64,000 bases of DNA from G965250275 sp965250275. Its GTDB lineage: Bacteria; Pseudomonadota; Alphaproteobacteria; Rhodobacterales; Rhodobacteraceae. Of this stretch, positions 25,797 through 33,925 are shown in pieces. The translations under genes were made by a program, and so were the position numbers. Positions within the stretch are counted from its first letter, which is position 1. Every line of letters begins with the position of its first letter. The stretch covers positions 3,782,001 through 3,846,000 of the forward strand of contig OZ252297.1 of assembly GCA_965250275.1 (NCBI GenBank), written 5' to 3'. The notes under the pieces were generated by a model, which was not told the origin of the DNA, did not search any database, and worked only from the letters and a program-made list of their open reading frames with translations.

Positions 25797-27683
25797 TCAT
25801 CCCTCCGGACTATACCAGATTGGCGATGTGTAGGCTCTCTCTTGAATGAACCGAGGTGCATCTTTCGGGATTTTTGTTCCGAAAATCTTGGCGTCGTAGG
25901 TCGTCCAGCGCGGCGTAGGAATGGCAAGAACCCTCACATAGTAAAACGTGCTGAGCGCAGGATCAAAATCCGGATCTTCCCAATATGCGGAAAGAGCCGC
26001 ACGACCAACTTCATTTGTCCAAGAGGCAGTCGCCACATCCACAGTGTTGCCGACCGGACCGTCGCATGCGGCATCGACGAGCGCGCGTCCTCCACATGCG
26101 ACGTCATAGACGCGCTCTGATGTGGTCCCGTCGCTGTTTAACCAACCTTTGATGATCTGGACGCGATCGAGATTGGCGCCGTCTGGATCGCGCAGCGCCC
26201 GAACCAGAAACCGTGGGGCGCGACCATCGTCATCAGACTGCAAATCTGCGCCCATCGGAACGCCATTGTCATACCCGTAAGCCGCAAAGTCTGATCTCGG
26301 CAGATCAGACTCTTCGAAATCGTAGCCCGCGAACACACGGACCCGCATGCGTGGTCCTGTCGTGGCATATACCTCCTTTCGCGCGAGAGCGTCCCAAATG
26401 GCCTTACGCGTGTTCTCTCGCGCCCACACGGCAGCGAGGCCCGAGCCCGATGTCTGCCATGCATATTGCGCCACACTCTCATCGCCGCCTATGCCGCCCA
26501 CGACTTCCTCAAAACGGATGGGATCAGCCGTGGGCTCTACGGCCGCGACTTTGCCAAAGAAGTTGTCCTCACCAACCGTTGAAAGCGATGTATGAGCGTC
26601 CGTTGAACCGATGACTCCAAACTTGAACGGGTTGATGCCAGTTTCTGCATCATATGCCAGGCCTCGGCGCCACGCTGCGCGCGCATACTCACGCGGCAGC
26701 ATTTCGGGTGTTTTGGGTTCAGGGCCAAGCTGTCCCTTATCCCAAGTCTCGAAATCGGCAAACTCGTCTTCTGGGGAGAGCAGCGGATGCGTTTCGCCAT
26801 CGCCCTTCATCTGCGTGATTTCGTAGAGTGGTTCCCACCGGGCGCGTTGTCTGAAGTAATCAGCATCAAATGGTTGCCCCGAAAGTCGCACCTGATCGAA
26901 CATCAACCCATTGGACAGATTTCCATTGTGAGGGATCGCGAGCAGTTTTTGCCCCGTTGTCACCTCTGCTTGCTCCATCCATGCCCAAAGGTCTTCGGGG
27001 TCGAAACTATCGAAATTCGAGTAAGGAATGATCTTGTCTGCGCCTTCTTTCCCGCCACGAAAAATGACGTTCCGGTGAAGGTTGTTCCGCTGGGGATTTG
27101 AGGTCCACTCGAATCCGATCAATGCGGTGAAGAGCCCCGGTTGATTGTGATACTCCGCCGCCGCTGTGACATTGCTCCAAGCAGTCTCGTAGATCTCCTG
27201 ATGATCTGCCAATGGGTCCGTGCCCGTGGATTTGGCTTCGCTCCAAATGGACCAGGCACCTGCAGGATCACCTGCCTCAACTGCAGCGTCCAGCCGCTGG
27301 CCAAACTCAGTCGACAGTAAGATTTCATCTTTTGCGGCAAGCAGAGGTGCCAGCCCCAGGTTTTCGGCATGATCCGCAACAACAAGAAAGTCCAGCGGAC
27401 GCCTCAGACGCGCTTCGACCCCAGTGCTGGAGGTCACCACTTCGCCTTTGGCAAACCGATATGCCTCATCAGGCCCCAGGACGTTGCCGATCATGCCGGC
27501 ATCGGCGGAGTAGGAGGTGTGCAGATGCGTGTCGCCAAAGAAGACCTGATTTGGGAAGACCTGGCTTGGGTAAGGCGAATACTCTCGATCCTCTGGTTGT
27601 GTGCCGGGTACGTCTTCAGCCGCAACTGAAGCTGAGAGAAAAACTGTTAGAAGCGATGCCAGGCGAAACACTTTGGACCTCAT
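25797..27683 (-). CDS. Exported DUF3604 protein
   Basis: 628 residues with an N-terminal signal peptide (MRSKVFRLASLL..., cleavage near 'SVAAED'). The rest is DUF3604, a family with a PHP-like metal-binding look: 'FGDTHLHTSYSADAG' close to the mature N terminus, 'ADHAENLG', 'IPHNGNLS' and 'GSTDAHTS' supply likely metal ligands. Function is not established; a periplasmic metal-dependent hydrolase is an inference. ATG 27683 is used; the frame also begins at a TTG at 27692 and no strong ribosome-binding site was seen for either. Base composition looks lower in GC than flanking genes (about 50% in the lines I counted), hinting at an accessory origin. Confidence 0.88.
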   Translation of the reverse strand: MRSKVFRLASLLTVFLSASVAAEDVPGTQPEDREYSPYPSQVFPNQVFFGDTHLHTSYSADAGMIGNVLGPDEAYRFAKGEVVTSSTGVEARLRRPLDFLVVADHAENLGLAPLLAAKDEILLSTEFGQRLDAAVEAGDPAGAWSIWSEAKSTGTDPLADHQEIYETAWSNVTAAAEYHNQPGLFTALIGFEWTSNPQRNNLHRNVIFRGGKEGADKIIPYSNFDSFDPEDLWAWMEQAEVTTGQKLLAIPHNGNLSNGLMFDQVRLSGQPFDADYFRQRARWEPLYEITQMKGDGETHPLLSPEDEFADFETWDKGQLGPEPKTPEMLPREYARAAWRRGLAYDAETGINPFKFGVIGSTDAHTSLSTVGEDNFFGKVAAVEPTADPIRFEEVVGGIGGDESVAQYAWQTSGSGLAAVWARENTRKAIWDALARKEVYATTGPRMRVRVFAGYDFEESDLPRSDFAAYGYDNGVPMGADLQSDDDGRAPRFLVRALRDPDGANLDRVQIIKGWLNSDGTTSERVYDVACGGRALVDAACDGPVGNTVDVATASWTNEVGRAALSAYWEDPDFDPALSTFYYVRVLAIPTPRWTTYDAKIFGTKIPKDAPRFIQERAYTSPIWYSPEG

Positions 27684-27786
27684 TGATTGCAAACAGCATA
27701 CTGGATTGGTCGCAGATATCTATGACGCGCTGGCGTCGCGAAAGTTCCGCCAAATGGGTGGACCTCAGGCACTCAAGACCAATCCC

Positions 27787-27820
27787 AAAAAGAAAAGGGG
27801 CCGCCGATTGGCGACCCCTT
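27787..27820 (-). terminator. Intrinsic terminator of groESL
   Basis: On the minus strand GGGGTCGCC-AATC-GGCGGCCCC (stem 27797-27805 with 27810-27818, one G-U pair) followed by TTTTCTTTT. Sits 25 bp after the groEL stop codon. Confidence 0.85.
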
Positions 27821-27844
27821 CCCGACTGTCTTTGACAGGCTGGC

Positions 27845-29488
27845 TTACATCATGCCGCCCATGCCGCCCATATCGGGCATGCCGCCTGCAGGGGCCGCGC
27901 CTTCTTTGGCCGGCTTGTCTGCAACCATAGCTTCGGTCGTGATCAGCAGGCCCGCGATCGATGCGGCGTCCTGCAGAGCAGTCCGGACAACTTTGGCCGG
28001 ATCGATCACGCCGAACTTGAACATGTCGCCATATTCTTCGGTCTGCGCGTTGAACCCGAATGCAGCGTCGTCGCTCTCGCGGATTTTGCCAGCAACGACG
28101 GAGCCGTCGACACCTGCGTTTTCAGCGATCTGACGCAGCGGAGATTCGAGCGCCTTGCGCACGATGTTCACACCGATGTTCTGATCGTTGTTTTCGCCGG
28201 TCAGGCCATCAAGCGCCTTGGCACCCTGGACCAGAGCCACGCCACCGCCGACAACGATGCCTTCCTGCACAGCCGCACGGGTGGCGTTCAGGGCATCATC
28301 AACGCGGTCTTTGCGTTCTTTCACTTCGACTTCGGTCATGCCGCCAACGCGGATCACCGCAACACCGCCAGCCAGTTTGGCCACGCGCTCTTGCAGTTTC
28401 TCACGGTCGTAGTCAGAGGTGGTTTCCTCGATCTGGGTGCGGATCTGGCCGACGCGCGCCTCGATTTCGGCTTTCTCACCTGCGCCATCAACGACGGTGG
28501 TTTCGTCTTTGGTGATGGTCACTTTCTTGGCGGTGCCCAGCATGTCCATGGTCACCGATTCCAGCTTCATTCCGAGGTCTTCGCTGATCACCTGACCACC
28601 GGTCAGAATGGCGAGGTCCTGCAGCATCGCCTTGCGGCGATCACCAAAGCCAGGTGCTTTGACAGCAGCAATTTTCAGGCCGCCGCGCAGTTTGTTCACA
28701 ACCAGAGTGGCCAGCGCTTCGCCTTCCACGTCCTCGGCAATGATCAGCAGCGGTTTTTGCGACTGGATCACCGACTCGAGCAGCGGAACCATCGGCTGCA
28801 GCGACGAGAGTTTCTTCTCGTGCAGCAGGATCATGCAGTCTTCCAGCTCAGCCGTCATTTTGTCTGCGTTGGTCACGAAGTAAGGCGACAGGTAGCCGCG
28901 ATCGAACTGCATGCCTTCGACAACGTCGGTCTCGGTTTCCAGACCTTTGTTCTCTTCAACGGTGATGACGCCTTCGTTGCCAACCTTTTGCATCGCATCA
29001 GCGATCTGGTTGCCGATTTCAGCTTCGCCATTGGCGGAGATGGTGCCAACCTGTGCGACTTCATCGCTGTCTTTGACTTCGCGCGATGCGCCTTTGATGG
29101 AGTCGACAACCTTCGCGGTTGCAAGGTCGATGCCGCGCTTCAGGTCCATCGGGTTCATGCCCGCCGCAACCGACTTCATGCCTTCTTTGACGATGGCCTG
29201 AGCCAGAACGGTGGCAGTGGTGGTGCCGTCGCCGGCTTCGTCATTGGTGCGCTGGGCCACTTCTTTGACCATTTGCGCGCCCATGTTTTCGAACTTGTCT
29301 TCCAGTTCGATTTCCTTGGCAACGGACACACCGTCTTTGGTGATGCGCGGTGCGCCAAAGGACTTGTCCAGAACCACGTTCCGGCCTTTGGGGCCCAACG
29401 TGACTTTGACAGCGTCTGCCAGAATGTTGACGCCTTTCAGCATCTTGTTACGGGCGTCGGTGTCAAACTTGACGTCTTTTGCAGCCAT
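27845..29488 (-). CDS. groEL: Chaperonin GroEL (60 kDa)
   Basis: 547 residues, the standard length. ATP-dependent protein-folding chamber working with GroES. The ATP-binding 'GDGTTTATVLAQAI' (Asp-Gly-Thr-Thr-Thr) near residue 86, apical-domain segments and the C-terminal Gly-Met-rich tail 'GGMPDMGGMGGMM' are all present. Lies 57 bp after groES, in one heat-shock operon controlled by the CIRCE element upstream. Confidence 0.99.
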   Translation of the reverse strand: MAAKDVKFDTDARNKMLKGVNILADAVKVTLGPKGRNVVLDKSFGAPRITKDGVSVAKEIELEDKFENMGAQMVKEVAQRTNDEAGDGTTTATVLAQAIVKEGMKSVAAGMNPMDLKRGIDLATAKVVDSIKGASREVKDSDEVAQVGTISANGEAEIGNQIADAMQKVGNEGVITVEENKGLETETDVVEGMQFDRGYLSPYFVTNADKMTAELEDCMILLHEKKLSSLQPMVPLLESVIQSQKPLLIIAEDVEGEALATLVVNKLRGGLKIAAVKAPGFGDRRKAMLQDLAILTGGQVISEDLGMKLESVTMDMLGTAKKVTITKDETTVVDGAGEKAEIEARVGQIRTQIEETTSDYDREKLQERVAKLAGGVAVIRVGGMTEVEVKERKDRVDDALNATRAAVQEGIVVGGGVALVQGAKALDGLTGENNDQNIGVNIVRKALESPLRQIAENAGVDGSVVAGKIRESDDAAFGFNAQTEEYGDMFKFGVIDPAKVVRTALQDAASIAGLLITTEAMVADKPAKEGAAPAGGMPDMGGMGGMM

Positions 29489-29545
29489 TTCGACTTGCTC
29501 CTTCAGAATTCTTTTTGGTGTAAGAGATCAGACGATCCGGGGCTT

Positions 29546-29857
29546 TCAGGCAGCCGCGGCAGCAGATGCATCATCGATGATGCCCATGATGTCCGATTCT
29601 TTCATGATCAGCAGCTCTTCGCCGTCCAGCGTCACTTCGGTGCCAGACCATTTGCCGAACAGGATCTTGTCGCCTTCCTTGACGTCCATTGCGATCCGGT
29701 CGCCGTCGTCATCACGGGCGCCTGCGCCAACGGAAACAACGATGCCTTCAGCAGGCTTTTCCTTTGCGCTGTCGGGGATGATCAGGCCGCCGGCTGTCTT
29801 TTCGTCGCTTTCGACACGGCGCACCAGCACCCGGTCATGAAGTGGTTTGAATGCCAT
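29546..29857 (-). CDS. groES: Co-chaperonin GroES (10 kDa)
   Basis: 103 residues; the extra length over E. coli GroES is an Ala-rich C-terminal tail ('DDASAAAAA'). Core 'FKPLHDRVLVRRVESDEKTAGG' includes the mobile loop. Start ATG 29857 follows AAGGAGC. First gene of the operon, behind CIRCE and a vegetative promoter. Confidence 0.98.
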   Translation of the reverse strand: MAFKPLHDRVLVRRVESDEKTAGGLIIPDSAKEKPAEGIVVSVGAGARDDDGDRIAMDVKEGDKILFGKWSGTEVTLDGEELLIMKESDIMGIIDDASAAAAA

Positions 29858-29893
29858 CTTTGCAGCTCCTTGAGGCTCAAAGTTTCTCCCAAT

Positions 29894-29917
29894 TGATCCT
29901 CTGGCGCCAGAGGATCA
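29894..29917. repeat. 24-bp perfect palindrome in the groES leader
   Basis: TGATCCTCTGGC followed at once by its exact reverse complement GCCAGAGGATCA. It abuts the CIRCE element and lies 36 bp before the groES ATG, downstream of the predicted transcription start region, so it would form a very stable hairpin in the mRNA or a symmetric protein site in DNA. Confidence 0.85.
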
Positions 29918-29944
29918 TTAGCACTCACCATCAATGAGTGCCAA
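29918..29944. promoter_or_regulatory. CIRCE operator (HrcA binding site)
   Basis: TTAGCACTC-9 nt-GAGTGCCAA, one mismatch from the canonical 9-9-9 inverted repeat. HrcA represses groESL through this site. hrcA itself is not in the window. Confidence 0.95.
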
Positions 29945-29951
29945 CGACGCG

Positions 29952-29980
29952 GAAATAGGCAAGGGTGCGGGCCGAGTCAA
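29952..29980 (-). promoter_or_regulatory. Vegetative promoter of groESL
   Basis: Minus strand TTGACT (29975-29980), 17-bp spacer, TATTTC (29952-29957). Initiation would fall at the edge of CIRCE, the expected geometry for HrcA repression. Confidence 0.7.
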
Positions 29981-30082
29981 CATCGCCGGACGCTCTTTTT
30001 TCCCAATTCAGTTTAGAAGGATCGCAACTGTCCGTGATACCCGGTCAGACGCATTGGACGCTTGCTGGGCGTAGCGCGCCCC

Positions 30083-30949
30083 TCACGCAGAAATTGATGT
30101 ACGGATCGCTTCGGCAGCTCTTTGTTCCAGGTCAGCATAGGTTGCGATCACAGGTTTCAGGGCCTTGAGCGCCGGTAACAGACGCTCGTACTCCGCAACA
30201 CTCGCATGCTCGATGGCCCGTCGCAGATCAGCTTCTGAGGCACATTGTATGATGGCTTCGGGGTCCATGAACTGCTCCAGGTTCGGACATCCCCAATAGA
30301 TGGGCACCGTATCGCACAGGACCGCATCCAGAAGCTTCTCGGAGAAGTAGTTCGGTTCCCTGACATTCTCCACGACCACCGAAAAACGATAGGGCGCCAA
30401 GCCTTCTGATTTCGCTGCGAAGGGTTTGTAGCCCCGGCCGATCACATCGACATCGCGACGGGATCCATCGGCCCATCGCGCAACCTCGTGCCGCAGCTGG
30501 TGTCCGCTGGATTTACGTTTGGCCGAGGCGATCAAAGATGTCATCCGGGTTTTCTGGATCGAGAGGTTGCGCCAGTCCGGCACCCATGTACGCCCGAGCG
30601 GAAAGAAAATTCCATTGGGAATGCGTGAAAGCAAATCTTCGTTGAAGGTCAGAATACGGTGAAATCTGCGCCACGTGACCCGCAGAAGCGTCAGGTGTTT
30701 GCGGCAGAATTCTGAGGGTTCCCCCTGGACCAGGGAAATCTGCGCGCGGGTGCCCCTGTCGCGCCGCCAATGCACCGAAGTTCGGGGAAATGCGATCAGG
30801 TGGTCCTGCGGCGTCATATCGGCAACAAGCTTGCCGCGCAGGCGCTCTGGGCATCCCAAAGGCCAGATCAGCGCGTCGGTCGGAGACTTCGCAAGGCCCG
30901 GCTCCAGCGACAGCTCGGAAGGCAGAAAAGCGATGCCGGCCTCTGTCAT
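30083..30949 (-). CDS. Glycosyltransferase family 10 (fucosyltransferase-like) protein
   Basis: 288 residues. The C-terminal half carries the GT10 signature: 'YRFSVVVENVREPNYFSEKLLDAV' in part followed by 'TVPIYWGCPNLEQF', which binds the GDP-sugar donor in alpha-1,3-fucosyltransferases. No transmembrane segment, so it acts in the cytoplasm on a lipid-linked or free acceptor (inference). No GDP-fucose synthesis or polysaccharide genes are nearby. Same strand as phzF 72 bp upstream; ATG 30949 is the first available start after the phzF stop. Confidence 0.8.
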   Translation of the reverse strand: MTEAGIAFLPSELSLEPGLAKSPTDALIWPLGCPERLRGKLVADMTPQDHLIAFPRTSVHWRRDRGTRAQISLVQGEPSEFCRKHLTLLRVTWRRFHRILTFNEDLLSRIPNGIFFPLGRTWVPDWRNLSIQKTRMTSLIASAKRKSSGHQLRHEVARWADGSRRDVDVIGRGYKPFAAKSEGLAPYRFSVVVENVREPNYFSEKLLDAVLCDTVPIYWGCPNLEQFMDPEAIIQCASEADLRRAIEHASVAEYERLLPALKALKPVIATYADLEQRAAEAIRTSISA

Positions 30950-31021
30950 GGGATCACGATGCTGGACGACATCGCAGGATACGATCTGCGCCCGGATGGT
31001 ATACGCCCTTGATGGGTATCG

Positions 31022-31894
31022 TCACAGTAACAACTCCCCGCGCATCAGACCATGGCTTCGCCCGGCGACCTTGACGCCGGTGATTGCATCCGCAGGTCCG
31101 ACTCGGCTGACCGTCGCTCGGCCCGGGCGTCCCATCCAATGCCCCTGCTCTGCGACGAAGCTGTCGTTTTTGATCAACCCGTTGTGCCAAAGATATGACG
31201 CCATCGCACCGGTCGCGGAGCCGGTGAACGCATCTTCGGCGGGGCTGGGTGGCGCGAGCAGCAAACGGGAAAACGTGTTCCCCTCGTCTGTCGCACCCGT
31301 CAGGGTGACCAGGAACGGCTCCATGACATCGGTGCCTGAATACCCGGACGCCTCGGCCAATGCCCGCAGCGCCGGGACATCCAAACGTGCGGACCGGAGG
31401 GTTTCGTGGTCCTTCAGCACGGTGATGCAAAATGGCAGACCGGTCGACACAACTTGCGGCACGCCCACAATATCTGCGGCGGACAAACCAACGGTCCGCG
31501 CCACAAGCTCTGGATCGGGCGTAGCGCCAAACTCTGGCGCAACTTGCGTCATTTCAATGTTGTCGCCGAACAAGGTGACCGGGATCAGACCCGCGCCGGT
31601 CTCCAGAACGATCTGATCACCGTCGATCAGGCCCCGCGAACGCATGGCCGCAACCGTCGCCAGGGTCGGGTGGCCGGCAAAAGGAATTTCGCGACTGGCA
31701 AGAAAGTACCGCACCTTCACGTCCGCAACATCAGAAGGGCCGGTAAAGGTGCACTCGACCAGAGAGGTTTCCCGGACAAACGCCATGCAGACGTCATCCG
31801 TCAGCCCTGCCCCACCGTGCACCACGGCACATCCGTTGCCGCCGAACGGTTGTTCGGAAAACGCATCCACCCAGTCAAAGGCGAAAGGTTTCAA
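31022..31894 (-). CDS. PhzF family isomerase-like protein
   Basis: 290 residues of the PhzF/diaminopimelate-epimerase fold. 'WVDAFSEQPFGGNGCAVV' at the N terminus, the catalytic Glu in 'SLVECTF' near residue 47, and 'FAGHPTLATVAAM' are diagnostic. Substrate unknown; most members outside phenazine clusters are uncharacterised. It begins with TTG at 31894, overlapping the DUF1150 stop as TTGA; the next ATG is far too late, so this rare start is likely real. Third gene of the hsp20-DUF1150-phzF operon. Confidence 0.9.
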   Translation of the reverse strand: MKPFAFDWVDAFSEQPFGGNGCAVVHGGAGLTDDVCMAFVRETSLVECTFTGPSDVADVKVRYFLASREIPFAGHPTLATVAAMRSRGLIDGDQIVLETGAGLIPVTLFGDNIEMTQVAPEFGATPDPELVARTVGLSAADIVGVPQVVSTGLPFCITVLKDHETLRSARLDVPALRALAEASGYSGTDVMEPFLVTLTGATDEGNTFSRLLLAPPSPAEDAFTGSATGAMASYLWHNGLIKNDSFVAEQGHWMGRPGRATVSRVGPADAITGVKVAGRSHGLMRGELLL

Positions 31895-32118
31895 TGCACG
31901 GTAACCGGCTGCATGTCATATTGGCGTGCCAGGACAAACGCCATCCGCCGGTCCGCCACCAATGCAAGTTGCTGGCCCATTGCGTCATGCACCGCATAGA
32001 GCTGCTGCAGATCCCCGGCCTGTTCCTGCACCTCTTCGGGCAGGTCCGCCACGTCCACAGCTTTCACATAGACAATCTGACGGTCAGCCTCGGGCCATTT
32101 GAATGGAGTATTCATCAT
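31891..32118 (-). CDS. DUF1150 family protein
   Basis: 75 residues, a small alphaproteobacterial family with no known function. Contains 'IVYVKAVDVADLPEEVQEQA' in part and 'LYAVHDAMGQQLALVADRRMAFVLAR'. Starts immediately after the hsp20 stop codon (ATG ATG at 32118/32115) and ends in the TTGA overlap with phzF. The tight linkage with a small heat-shock protein, seen widely in related genomes as I recall, suggests a role in protein quality control (inference). Confidence 0.9.
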   Translation of the reverse strand: MMNTPFKWPEADRQIVYVKAVDVADLPEEVQEQAGDLQQLYAVHDAMGQQLALVADRRMAFVLARQYDMQPVTVH

Positions 32119-32532
32119 TTACCCTTTCCTGATGTTGATGGTCTGTACGACGGTTTCCGGTATTGCCCGTGTCAGATCGACATGGAGCAACCCGTTTTCC
32201 ATGATCGCTTCGCCAACTTCGACGCCATCGGCGAGGACAAAGGTGCGCTGGAACTGGCGCGCAGCGATGCCACGATGCAGGAACATACGCCCCTCGCTGT
32301 CATCACGTTGACGGCCGCGAATAACCAATTGCTGATCTTCGACAGTGATTGCCAGATCGCTTTCTGCGAACCCCGCTACGGCCAGCGTGATCCGGTAGGA
32401 ATGATCCGAGGTCTGTTCGATGTTGAACGGCGGATACCCTTCATTGCCGGATTTCGAAGTCCGTTCCAGCAGCCGTTCCAGTTGCTCAAATCCCAGCAAA
32501 TGCGGGTATGAGCCCAGGGTAAGTTTGGTCAT
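32119..32532 (-). CDS. Small heat-shock protein (Hsp20/IbpA-like)
   Basis: 137 residues. Holdase chaperone with an alpha-crystallin domain: 'YRITLAVAGFAESDLAITVEDQQLVIRG' in part, and the late 'ENGLLHVDLTRAIPE' strand (the conserved G-x-L). The N terminus 'SYPHLLGFEQLERLLERTSKS' matches alphaproteobacterial IbpA proteins. ATG at 32532 was chosen over an extension to 32646 that would run through the promoter. Controlled by an RpoH-type promoter; leads an operon with DUF1150 and phzF. Confidence 0.95.
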   Translation of the reverse strand: MTKLTLGSYPHLLGFEQLERLLERTSKSGNEGYPPFNIEQTSDHSYRITLAVAGFAESDLAITVEDQQLVIRGRQRDDSEGRMFLHRGIAARQFQRTFVLADGVEVGEAIMENGLLHVDLTRAIPETVVQTINIRKG

Positions 32533-32597
32533 AGACACGTCCTTATCAACGTAAAGCGACGGGTGACGCGATCCCGTTCTGGCAATCGCGTGACACC

Positions 32598-32627
32598 AAT
32601 ATGGGAAGAAACCGCAGGTTCCACAAG
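32598..32627 (-). promoter_or_regulatory. RpoH (sigma-32) heat-shock promoter of hsp20
   Basis: Minus strand CTTGTGG (32621-32627), 15-bp spacer, CCCATATT (32598-32605), close to the heat-shock consensus. The start of transcription would be near 32590, about 55-60 nt before the hsp20 ATG. Confidence 0.8.
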
Positions 32628-32692
32628 GTCTAGGCGAACTCGCCAATGGGATGTACTGTGTAAGGACGCACGCCAGTCGAACAGAGTCGCTG

Positions 32693-32917
32693 ATGAACGC
32701 ACCAACTGATCTATCGATGAAGACAGACGAGGTTTTGCGCGTGGAACTGGAAGTTTTCCGCCGCCAACACCGCGATCTCGACGAAGCGATTTCTGCCCTT
32801 TCCGAGAAAAATACCGGCGATCAGCTGACCATTCGGCGGCTGAAAAAGCAAAAACTCCGCCTCAAGGACCAGATCGCCCAGATCGAAGACCGGCTGACCC
32901 CAGATATCATCGCCTAG
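32693..32917 (+). CDS. DUF465 (YdcH-like) small coiled-coil protein
   Basis: About 74 residues (or 66 if the ATG at 32717 is used). The core 'VFRRQHRDLDEAISAL' and 'DQLTIRRLKKQKLRLKDQIAQIE' is the DUF465 signature: a helical hairpin rich in Lys/Arg. Function unknown. Divergent from hsp20; its stop overlaps the end of the convergent RidA-family gene by 4 nt. Confidence 0.85.
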   Translation: MNAPTDLSMKTDEVLRVELEVFRRQHRDLDEAISALSEKNTGDQLTIRRLKKQKLRLKDQIAQIEDRLTPDIIA

Positions 32918-33303
32918 GGCGCTTCTGCGACCACCCGAAGTTCGACCAAGGCACCCGGACGGCGCAGGCCGGCGACCTCGACGGCCGTCCATGCCGGGTA
33001 CGGCGCGCGCAGACGCGCCGTCCGAACCCGGTCGAAAACCTCAAAATGCGTGCGCAATCCCACGTGATAGCTTGTCATCTCTACAACACTGTCCAGATCG
33101 GTTCCGGCCTCGGTCAAGACGCCGGCGACCTTATCGAAGATGCTTTGAAACTGATCGGACGGATCCTCGGGCATTCCGCCCTTCGCATCGCTGCCTGTCA
33201 CGCCGGTGAGAAAGATATGCCCTCCGGACAGTATTCCCGGTGACATATTGGCCGCTTCGGCAGCCTCTCTGAACGCATCCGGGACAATGAGTTTTCGTGT
33301 CAT
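32914..33303 (-). CDS. Non-canonical RidA (YjgF/Rid) family protein
   Basis: 129 residues of the Rid superfamily. Canonical RidA hydrolyses reactive enamines and needs an Arg in 'PARxxVEV'. Here the equivalent segment is 'PAWTAVEVAGL' with Trp105, so the classical deaminase activity is not expected; it belongs with the Arg-lacking Rid subgroups. Other family blocks ('FLTGVTGSDAKG', 'FDKVAGVLTEAGTDLDSVVEM') are normal. Confidence 0.88.
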   Translation of the reverse strand: MTRKLIVPDAFREAAEAANMSPGILSGGHIFLTGVTGSDAKGGMPEDPSDQFQSIFDKVAGVLTEAGTDLDSVVEMTSYHVGLRTHFEVFDRVRTARLRAPYPAWTAVEVAGLRRPGALVELRVVAEAP

Positions 33304-33445
33304 ATGCGGGCCTCAGAGCAATTGATAGGCGCAGAGTGCGCCAGCCGAAACCAAGGCGCAAGCAACGCCGTTCAGCTGTGCATTGCCTCGCAAGCGGAAC
33401 CGGCTATAGTGCGCGTTCTTTTGCACCTGAAAGGACCGGGACGCG

Positions 33446-33925
33446 ATGGATGTGGGCATCATAATGGGCAGTCAGTCAGACTGGCCCACGATGAAAGAAG
33501 CGGCTCTGGTATTGGACGAGCTTGGCGTGGTCTACGAGTCAAAGATCGTCTCTGCCCACCGCACGCCAGATCGGCTCTGGCAGTATGGCAGCACGGCGGT
33601 CGAGCGCGGGTTGAAGGTGATCATCGCAGGCGCAGGGGGGGCCGCGCATTTGCCCGGCATGATGGCCTCCAAGACCCGCGTGCCGGTCATTGGCGTTCCG
33701 GTCCAGACGCGCGCCCTGTCCGGTGTCGATTCCCTATACTCCATCCTGCAAATGCCCAAAGGATACCCCGTCGCCACCATGGCCATTGGTTCAGCAGGCG
33801 CTTCCAACGCAGCACTCATGGCCGCCGGAATCCTCGCGCTTTCGGACCCGGCCGTTGCCACCCGACTGGAGGCCTGGCGCGCGGCCTTATCCGCGTCGAT
33901 ACCGGAGGCCCCAACAGATGACTGA
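33446..33925 (+). CDS. purE: 5-(carboxyamino)imidazole ribonucleotide mutase
   Basis: 159 residues, class I PurE; converts N5-CAIR to CAIR in purine synthesis. 'GIIMGSQSDWPTM', 'SAHRTPDRLWQY' (catalytic His) and 'GAGGAAHLPGMMAS' are diagnostic. Good ribosome-binding site (AAAGGA). Its end overlaps purK by 8 nt, so the two enzymes that act in sequence are co-translated. Confidence 0.98.
   Translation: MDVGIIMGSQSDWPTMKEAALVLDELGVVYESKIVSAHRTPDRLWQYGSTAVERGLKVIIAGAGGAAHLPGMMASKTRVPVIGVPVQTRALSGVDSLYSILQMPKGYPVATMAIGSAGASNAALMAAGILALSDPAVATRLEAWRAALSASIPEAPTDD

Noticed and set aside
28391..29896. A 501-codon plus-strand frame opposite groEL/groES
   Set aside because: Mirror of highly biased groEL codons, with His/Phe/Gly-rich low-information translation.
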